From: DAOUBA01 sp034432855
Lineage (GTDB): Bacteria > Chloroflexota > Anaerolineae > B4-G1
Direction: 5' to 3'
DNA: 10,588 bases
Assembly: GCA_034432855.1 (NCBI GenBank)
Contig: DAOUBA010000136.1
Span: 1 to 10,588, forward strand
Shown here: in pieces, positions 5,840 to 10,588 of the stretch
How the letters are laid out: each line of letters starts with the position of its first letter
Position numbering within the stretch: position 1 is the stretch's first letter
Translations under genes and position numbers: made by a program
Notes under the pieces: model-generated
Database searches by the model: none
What the model was told of the DNA's origin: nothing
Seen by the model: the letters and a program-made list of their open reading frames with translations, nothing else

Positions 5840-6857
5840 TCTGCTCCGTTGGGGTTGCCGGCTGCGGGGCGACGGGGGCGCGTTTGATGTAGCCGTGCTC
5901 GTGGAACCAGGCCAGCGCGTCGTAGCAGGTCTGCTCGAGAGGGATGGGGGCCGCCAACCCCAATTCTTGCCGCGCGCGGGTGGTATCGAGCGGCTGCCAC
6001 AGGTGGAGAGCGCGCAGGTGATGGGTGCCGGAGATGCGCAACGGGCCTCCCGCCTGTGCGACGGCCCGCACCAACTTGGGCGATAACCTGGCGCGGGGCG
6101 GCTTGCGTCCGGCGACCTGGGCCATCACGGCGAGCATCTCCTGGAACGTCACGTTGTGGCCGCCCAGAATGTAGCGTTGCCCGGGCTTGCCACGCGCCGC
6201 AGCGGCGATGTGGCCCGCCGCCACGTCCCGCACGTCCACGACGTTGATCGCGCCCTCGATGTAGCCGGGGATGCGCCCACGAGCCACCATCAGCAAGAGC
6301 GCGCCGGTGGTCGGTTTGACGTCGCCGGGGCCGAGGACGAGCGTGGGCAGGACGACGACGACCGGCAGGCCCTGCACCGTGGCGCGCAAGGTTTCCATCT
6401 CCATCATCCACTTGACTTCGAAATAGGGCTCCTGGATCGAGCCGGGAGTGTAAAGGTCCTGCTCATTGGCCAGGCGTGCGGGGTCGGCAGAAGGCCCCAC
6501 GGTGGTCAGGGCGCTGGTGTAGACGACGCGTTTGACGCCGGCGGTCACGGCGGCGGCCAGCACGTTGCGCATGGTGGTCACGCCGTAGCGCATCGTCTCC
6601 CAGACGTTGCGGGCGCGTTGGGGATAGTAGCCGGCGGCGTGAAAGACGAGCGGGCAGCCACGCATCGCCGCCACCAGCGAGGCGGGGTCGGCAAGATCAC
6701 CGGGGACCCACTCGATCTCCAGATCGCCGATAGCGCCGACGGCTTCGGGGCGACGGCGCAGGCCGCGCACCTGCCAGCCCTGAGCAACGGCCGCGCGGGC
6801 GATCTGGCCGCCGATGAAGCCGGTGGCGCCGAGAATGCAACAGCGAATGTCGGCCAT
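5823..6857 (-). CDS. NAD-dependent epimerase/dehydratase (extended SDR), HpnA-like
   Basis: Cytoplasmic extended short-chain dehydrogenase of 344 residues. The N-terminus has the G10-x-x-G13-x-x-G16 nucleotide-binding loop, D-L-A-D at about 54-57, S115 in V-V-Y-T-S, and Y145-x-x-x-K149 as the catalytic pair. The later segment L-G-P-G-D-V-K-P-T, then N-V-V-D-V-R-D-V-A-x-G-H and Y-I-L-G-G, resembles hopanoid-associated sugar epimerase HpnA and dihydroflavonol reductase-like proteins. The likely role is epimerising or reducing a sugar nucleotide or lipid-linked sugar; the substrate is unproven. I start at the ATG at 6857, 5 nt after a perfect GGAGG (6863-6867). An earlier in-frame start at 6926 would translate the octamer repeat into a low-complexity H-L-H-T-C peptide. 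The stop codon lies inside the start region of the acyltransferase gene, which suggests a joint role in envelope lipid synthesis. Confidence 0.85.
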   Translation of the reverse strand: MADIRCCILGATGFIGGQIARAAVAQGWQVRGLRRRPEAVGAIGDLEIEWVPGDLADPASLVAAMRGCPLVFHAAGYYPQRARNVWETMRYGVTTMRNVLAAAVTAGVKRVVYTSALTTVGPSADPARLANEQDLYTPGSIQEPYFEVKWMMEMETLRATVQGLPVVVVLPTLVLGPGDVKPTTGALLLMVARGRIPGYIEGAINVVDVRDVAAGHIAAAARGKPGQRYILGGHNVTFQEMLAVMAQVAGRKPPRARLSPKLVRAVAQAGGPLRISGTHHLRALHLWQPLDTTRARQELGLAAPIPLEQTCYDALAWFHEHGYIKRAPVAPQPATPTEQSADGR

Positions 6858-6862
6858 AGTCA

Positions 6863-6867
6863 CCTCC
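6863..6867 (-). promoter_or_regulatory. Ribosome binding site deciding the epimerase start
   Basis: GGAGG, within GGAGGTGA on the minus strand, 5 nt before the ATG at 6857. It directly follows the octamer repeat array, which is therefore untranslated. Confidence 0.85.
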
Positions 6868-6874
6868 AAAAGTC

Positions 6875-6922
6875 TGCAAGTATGCAAGTGTGCAAGTATG
6901 CAAGTATGCAAGTGGGCAAGTC
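6875..6922. repeat. Six-unit 8-bp tandem repeat in the epimerase leader
   Basis: Six consecutive 8-bp units read TGCAAGTA, TGCAAGTG, TGCAAGTA, TGCAAGTA, TGCAAGTG and a degenerate GGCAAGTC. The array ends 7 nt before the Shine-Dalgarno site of the epimerase gene and lies 19 nt beyond the stop of the upstream glycosidase-like gene. Copy-number change by slippage would alter the leader length without affecting any reading frame. Confidence 0.9.
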
Positions 6923-6941
6923 GCAATCAGCCTACGCACCT

Positions 6942-8492
6942 CTAGGGTCGCCAGGGCATAGGCGGGACGGCCGCCGGTGCTGCGTAGGGGCCAACGGCGA
7001 ACTCGTCCCAATAGCCGTTCTGGGCCACCAGGCGCGCCGGAAAGATGGCGTGCCCCGGCGCCCCCAGGTCGCGGGCGATGGCGATGCGTTGGGCAATCTC
7101 GTTGAAGTCCGTGTATCCGGCGCCGATGCCGGGAAAGACGTGACGGCCGCCCGCGTGCGCAAGGAAATCCGACGCCAGCAGCGTGAATTGGGCCTGCGTA
7201 AAAACGGCGGGGTTGGCAGCGTCCGCCGGGTAAATCATCGGCATAATCGTATCTATGACGCCGGCCTGCATCCAGCCCTGGGAATCCTGGTAATAGTCAC
7301 CGTAGCCCTGGCTATAACCCCACCCCCAATAGTCCCGGTAGACGGGCCACACTGCCGCCGAGAGGCGCAATCCCGGCCGCAGCGGAATCACTTGCGAGTA
7401 TACCCGGTTGACCAGTCCGGTGACCTGGCGGCGCTGCCACTCGGCGCGGGTGAGTCCCGGCTCAACAGCAAGCGCGGAGAGGTACCCGGCGTTGCTGAAG
7501 GGATCGTAGGAATACTGCGGGCCCGCATAGCGCACCAGATCGAGGTGGATGCCGTCTATGTCGTAGCGCGTCACCAGATCGGCGGTGACGGCTACCACGC
7601 GGTCTGTCACGTCCGTGAGGGCTGGAGTGGCCCACAGGTAGTGCGTGGCGCTGAGCGTCTGCGTCACGCCGGTGTTACTCACCAGCCGCCAATCGTCCCA
7701 CGTGTAGCGATATGAGAGTGTCCAGAACAGGTGCTCAGGTGCGGTTTTGCTCAGTGGCGCAGTGCTGCCGAGCCACACGGGATAGACGTTCACGTAGGCG
7801 TGTATTTCCAGACCGTGGGCGTGGGCGGCCGCGACGGCGGTCTGGAGCGGGTCCCAGCCGGGGTTTTTGCCCAACGTGCCGCTCAGCCGCGCGGCCCACG
7901 GCTCCAGGCCGGGCGTGTAGAAGGCGTCGGCGGTACCGCGCACCTGGAAGAGCAGCATGTTAAAGCCGGCGGCGGCAGCGTTGGCGGCGATGTTCTGGAC
8001 ATCGGCAGGAGTGCTATAGTCCCAGCGGGTGACCCACAGGGCGCGGCCCTCGACCAAGGCGCGCTGTACCAGCGGCAGATAGACGTGGTGGTCGAAGGTG
8101 GTGGCAGAGGGGATATTCGACGCGAGGTCTATATCGTGGACTGCAACGGAAGGCATCGGTTGGGGCGCCCCGGCGGGTCGCCCGTACTGCGCGAGGTCAA
8201 TTGGCGGCAGGGAGGCCCCGGGGTCTGCATAGCCGTGCTGGATGTACCACGCCTGGTTGAGCCCAACCTCTGCGGCGAAGGCCAGGGGATCGGACGGAGG
8301 GGCGTCACGAGAGGGCACCCCTTCTTGGGCGGCGAGAGGGCGAAAGGCCAGCAACAGCGCCATAGCCAGGAACAGAGGAAGGCGCAGGTTGCCCCCATGC
8401 CGGCACCGGGCAACGGGCGTGCGGATAGTCTGGCCGCCCAAGTCGGCGGCGCCAGAGGCACAACGATGGCTCGGGGCATTAGCGGGATCCAT
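6942..8492 (-). CDS. Secreted family 10 glycosyl hydrolase-like (GHL10/YngK-type) protein
   Basis: Exported TIM-barrel protein of 516 residues. A hydrophobic segment (about 36-54, L-R-L-P-L-F-L-A-M-A-L-L-L-A-F) ending A-A-Q is the likely signal peptide, preceded by an unusually long 35-residue N-terminal part. Residues about 150-450 match the GHL10 / DUF187-like family (PF02638). The signs are A-L-W-V-T-R-W at 151-157, F-Q-V-R-G-T-A-D-A-F-Y at 182-192, G-L-E-I-H-A-Y-V-N at 227-235, and Y-D-I-D-G-I-H-L-D-L-V-R-Y at 310-322, with probable acidic active-site residues. The substrate is unknown; relatives act on or bind cell-wall or surface polysaccharide. H-H-V-Y-L-P-L-V-Q-R at 135-144 is like the tail motif of Chloroflexota exported proteins but is internal here. 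The only usable start is the ATG at 8492, directly after the TAA of the upstream gene, so translation is probably coupled. A frame-shifted N-terminus is an alternative explanation for the odd leader. Confidence 0.82.
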   Translation of the reverse strand: MDPANAPSHRCASGAADLGGQTIRTPVARCRHGGNLRLPLFLAMALLLAFRPLAAQEGVPSRDAPPSDPLAFAAEVGLNQAWYIQHGYADPGASLPPIDLAQYGRPAGAPQPMPSVAVHDIDLASNIPSATTFDHHVYLPLVQRALVEGRALWVTRWDYSTPADVQNIAANAAAAGFNMLLFQVRGTADAFYTPGLEPWAARLSGTLGKNPGWDPLQTAVAAAHAHGLEIHAYVNVYPVWLGSTAPLSKTAPEHLFWTLSYRYTWDDWRLVSNTGVTQTLSATHYLWATPALTDVTDRVVAVTADLVTRYDIDGIHLDLVRYAGPQYSYDPFSNAGYLSALAVEPGLTRAEWQRRQVTGLVNRVYSQVIPLRPGLRLSAAVWPVYRDYWGWGYSQGYGDYYQDSQGWMQAGVIDTIMPMIYPADAANPAVFTQAQFTLLASDFLAHAGGRHVFPGIGAGYTDFNEIAQRIAIARDLGAPGHAIFPARLVAQNGYWDEFAVGPYAAPAAVPPMPWRP

Positions 8493-9377
8493 TTATGCCG
8501 TTCCCTCGAACCACCAATGGATGAAATCCTGCGCGATCTCGAACGAGCGTCGGGCCAGTCGTAGCGCCTCAGCACCTTCGGACCGTGTGTAGCGTTCCGC
8601 TGGTAACACGATCCGGTCGCCTTCTATGCGTGGGTAGCGGCTCCACGTTGCCACCGGCTCCAACTGTCTGGCGTCGTCAGCCAGTTGGAGCAGGCGGTCG
8701 TTCCAATTTGGCGCAGCCTGTGCTTCCACTTCCTCTTGCAGCAAAGCAGCCACGTAATGTGAGCGTTCCAATCGCCCGAAACAGGCCAACACTGCTTTGA
8801 CGCTCTTTTCGCCAGCCTGTTGACAGTGGGTCACGCAGCGGTCGTAGAGGCGTCTTGAAAACAGCGCTTCCGCGGCCAGCAGATCCCGCCCGGCATCTGC
8901 CAGCCATTTCTCCGCCCAAGCCTGGTTGTCCATTGGCGAGAGAGGGGTTCGTTCCCGATATTGAACGGGGAACCGCCACCCCCCCGTGCTTGTGCGTTGA
9001 ATACCCCGCGCCGCTACGTCCTGGCGTGTGCGTTGGAGCAGCGATTGCAGTTCGCCGTCGCCATGGATGATCTGACCGTCGAAGGCGACGTCTAACAAGA
9101 GAGGAAAACGGGCAGTCATACCTGCGCGGAACTCTTCCTCGGTGTAGATTAACACGTCTACATCCAGTTCCGGCAAGCCAATGGCCTGCCGGATAGCGAT
9201 CACCTCTGCCCACCGCTCGCGCTCTGGCTTCGTTGGCCCTCGCACTATGACCAGCACGTCCAGGTCTTTGGCAGGTTCCTCACGGGCGAAGGAACCGAAG
9301 AGGAGAATACCGACCACGTCTTTACAGCCGGTCAGCACGCCTGTTTGTATCCGTTCTAATAACCTCTCCCTCTCCAT
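8493..9377 (-). CDS. Single-chain nucleotidyltransferase (MNT)-HEPN fusion protein
   Basis: A 294-residue protein with two domains that are usually encoded by separate genes. Residues about 1-110 form a minimal nucleotidyltransferase: L-F-G28-S29-F-A-R, then D38-L-D40 and D72-V-D74 as the metal-binding acids. The GS to DxD gap is 8 residues instead of the common 10. Residues about 150-290 form a HEPN helical domain (PF05168-like) with W-L-A-D-A-G-R-D-L-L, Y-D-R-C-V-T-H-C-Q-Q-A-G-E-K-S-V-K-A and R202-L-E-R-S-H207-Y208, an R-x4-H motif. In known MntA-HepT pairs the nucleotidyltransferase adds AMP to a tyrosine next to R-x4-H and silences the HEPN RNase. Here both would act in one chain, or the protein may have an unrelated binding role. 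The internal M149 has no ribosome site, so I do not split the gene. AAGGAG (9382-9387) lies 4 nt before the ATG. It sits between sbcD and the glycosidase-like gene. Confidence 0.82.
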   Translation of the reverse strand: MERERLLERIQTGVLTGCKDVVGILLFGSFAREEPAKDLDVLVIVRGPTKPERERWAEVIAIRQAIGLPELDVDVLIYTEEEFRAGMTARFPLLLDVAFDGQIIHGDGELQSLLQRTRQDVAARGIQRTSTGGWRFPVQYRERTPLSPMDNQAWAEKWLADAGRDLLAAEALFSRRLYDRCVTHCQQAGEKSVKAVLACFGRLERSHYVAALLQEEVEAQAAPNWNDRLLQLADDARQLEPVATWSRYPRIEGDRIVLPAERYTRSEGAEALRLARRSFEIAQDFIHWWFEGTA

Positions 9378-9387
9378 CTTGCTCCTT

Positions 9388-9407
9388 AACCAACCAACTA
9401 ACTAACT
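9388..9407. repeat. Tetranucleotide repeat across the sbcD stop codon
   Basis: Five 4-bp units read AACC, AACC, AACT, AACT, AACT. On the minus strand this gives TTAG/TTGG units. The sbcD stop (TAG, 9398-9400) lies within it, 20 nt before the start of the nucleotidyltransferase-HEPN gene. TTAG units place a stop in every frame. Confidence 0.7.
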
Positions 9408-10588
9408 ACCCCCTCCAAGATTTTGTCGGCATATGCGAGCAGGGTCTGGATCCGTTCCGGCGGTGTATTCCTGGTCTCAAGGTATTTCTCCAAAAGTTGT
9501 CGGTCAGTCATCTCTTCGGGGGCCAGGTTCCCCAGGCGGATACGTGCCTCGCGCTCGACCTCGCGAGTGATGCCGGCCACGAAGTAGGCGTCGGCCAGGA
9601 GAGCGCGCACGTCCCGGTCGCGCAGCAGGGGTTCCTGATCGGCGCGCAGGCGCAGGATCAGCCGCACCACCGCATCCTGCAAATCGTGGCTGGCGAGTTC
9701 GCGCTGGAGGTCCATCAACGGATTGACGCTCTGCCGCACGTCGGCGCGCACGGTGACGAAGGGACGGGCCTTGACTTCGATAAACCGCCAGGTGGTCTCA
9801 CCGCGCGCCAGTTCCACCCAGCAAAAGCCCTTGGGTTGGCCTTCCTCGCCAAAGTCAATCCGTTCCAGGCTGCCGGCATAGACCACGGGCGGGTATCCCC
9901 CATCGTTGAGGCTCTGGTGCTTGTGGATGTGGCCCAGGGCCACGTAATCCCAGGCCGGGTCGGCAAGTGCGGACTTGAGGACGACGGCGTCGCGCCCGAT
10001 CATCACGCTGCGCTCAGAGCCGTAGGTCGCGCCGGAGACGCTCAGATGGGCGGCAAGCACCGCGGGAATCTGGGGATCGAGTTGCGCGGCCAGCGCCCGG
10101 ATGTTGTCCGTGACGATGCGCTGGAGTTCGGCGTCCAGTTGCTCGACGGAGAGGCCACGGTATTCGTCGTGGGCCAGGAGGCGCTGGCGCAGTGGGTAGG
10201 GGACGGTGGCAACCTGGACGGGGCCACGGCGGGTCTCGATGTGATGGATGGCCTCCTCATGGCCGACGGTGACGTTGGGCACGTCGAGCGTGCGAAAGAT
10301 GTCCACGCTGGAAGCGCGCTGCACCATCGCCGGCAGGTCGTGGTTGCCGACGAGGAGGACGGTGGGGACGCCGGCATCGGCCAGTCGCTTGACACGGCTG
10401 GCGAAGGCGCGCTGATAGGTGGACCCGGGGTCGGGGCGCTTGTAGGCGTCGCCAGCAAAGATCACCAGGTCCACCTGGCGCTCCAGCCCATAGTCAATCA
10501 TCTCGTCGAGGCGGGCGAGGAAATCGCGCACGCGCTCGTTGACGCCGGTGGCCGGGTCGAGCCGTCCATAGTTTTCGATGCCGACGTG
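9398..10588 (-). CDS. sbcD: Exonuclease subunit SbcD (Mre11-type), 5'-truncated by the window edge
   Basis: Metallophosphoesterase subunit of the SbcCD nuclease, which opens and trims hairpins and blocked DNA ends. 396 residues are present and the N-terminus lies beyond the window. The first visible residues H-V-G-I-E-N-Y-G-R-L-D-P-A-T-G end the first metal motif (D-x-H). Motifs that follow are A-G-D47 at about 45-47, G81-N-H83-D84, A-A-H181, and G-H220-I-H222-K-H, all with the expected metal ligands. The GTG at 10531 is internal and not a start. The C-terminal part has the usual cap and helical region. The family's partner SbcC is normally encoded next to sbcD. It is not downstream here, where a nucleotidyltransferase-HEPN fusion starts 20 nt after the stop, so it must lie upstream, elsewhere, or be missing. 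The stop codon is within a tetranucleotide repeat. Confidence 0.88.
   Translation of the reverse strand, partial: HVGIENYGRLDPATGVNERVRDFLARLDEMIDYGLERQVDLVIFAGDAYKRPDPGSTYQRAFASRVKRLADAGVPTVLLVGNHDLPAMVQRASSVDIFRTLDVPNVTVGHEEAIHHIETRRGPVQVATVPYPLRQRLLAHDEYRGLSVEQLDAELQRIVTDNIRALAAQLDPQIPAVLAAHLSVSGATYGSERSVMIGRDAVVLKSALADPAWDYVALGHIHKHQSLNDGGYPPVVYAGSLERIDFGEEGQPKGFCWVELARGETTWRFIEVKARPFVTVRADVRQSVNPLMDLQRELASHDLQDAVVRLILRLRADQEPLLRDRDVRALLADAYFVAGITREVEREARIRLGNLAPEEMTDRQLLEKYLETRNTPPERIQTLLAYADKILEGVVS

Noticed and set aside
6875..6922. CRISPR-like array
   Set aside because: Units are 8 bp with no spacers, and no cas genes are present.
6858..6926. Upstream start of the epimerase at 6926
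   Set aside because: It would translate the octamer repeat into H-L-H-T-C units and ignore the perfect GGAGG before the ATG at 6857.
6156..8564. Long plus-strand open frames (519 and 277 codons) antisense to the epimerase and glycosidase-like genes
   Set aside because: They lie opposite genes with clear motifs, have no recognisable domain and one translates the octamer repeat.

Overview
The window is GC-rich bacterial chromosome carrying nine genes, mostly housekeeping or metabolic in character. The best guess for the host is a member of the Chloroflexota, such as an Anaerolineae-type bacterium. This rests on three inferences: a secreted protein ending in a V-F-L-P-L-x-L-R-N-Y-type tail, an orphan protein of a type often auto-named 'quinate 5-dehydrogenase', and modular GC-rich hairpin repeats between genes. 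No rRNA or tRNA is present to confirm it. I see no phage, insertion sequence, CRISPR array or integrase.

Layout. Bases 1-341 are non-coding. They hold a strong palindrome (8-76), a two-hairpin repeat (182-230), a near-consensus promoter (262-289) and a TGGT/ACCA dyad operator (289-308). They lead into a FadR-subfamily GntR regulator (342-1073, +). A second hairpin copy and an 87-bp palindrome (1089-1201) separate the regulator from a Gfo/Idh/MocA-type oxidoreductase (1246-2235, +). A 14-bp perfect stem (2252-2287) lies between this gene and the converging minus-strand genes.

All remaining genes are on the minus strand. In transcription order they are: a partial SbcD/Mre11 nuclease subunit (9398 to the window end), a single-chain nucleotidyltransferase-HEPN fusion (8493-9377), a secreted GHL10-type glycosidase-like protein (6942-8492), an HpnA-like NAD-dependent epimerase (5823-6857), a LpxL/HtrB-family acyltransferase (4880-5839), a secreted HExxH zinc protease with a DUF11-like domain (3343-4791) and a conserved protein of unknown function (2292-3194). 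The first three are packed tightly (20-nt gap, then TAA directly followed by ATG). The epimerase and acyltransferase overlap and are probably co-translated. The protease and the orphan gene have their own 5' regions.

How the genes work together. The regulator and oxidoreductase probably form a small sugar or sugar-acid catabolic module controlled through the dyad at the regulator promoter. The epimerase and acyltransferase suggest a membrane-lipid or glycolipid modification step. The nuclease next to the nucleotidyltransferase-HEPN fusion suggests a DNA-repair or stress neighbourhood. No clearly new multi-gene system is evident. The items most worth checking are the single-chain MNT-HEPN protein, a probable ATA start codon with an ideal Shine-Dalgarno site on the protease, an acyltransferase whose catalytic Asp/Glu position is Asn, and a covarying family of intergenic hairpins.
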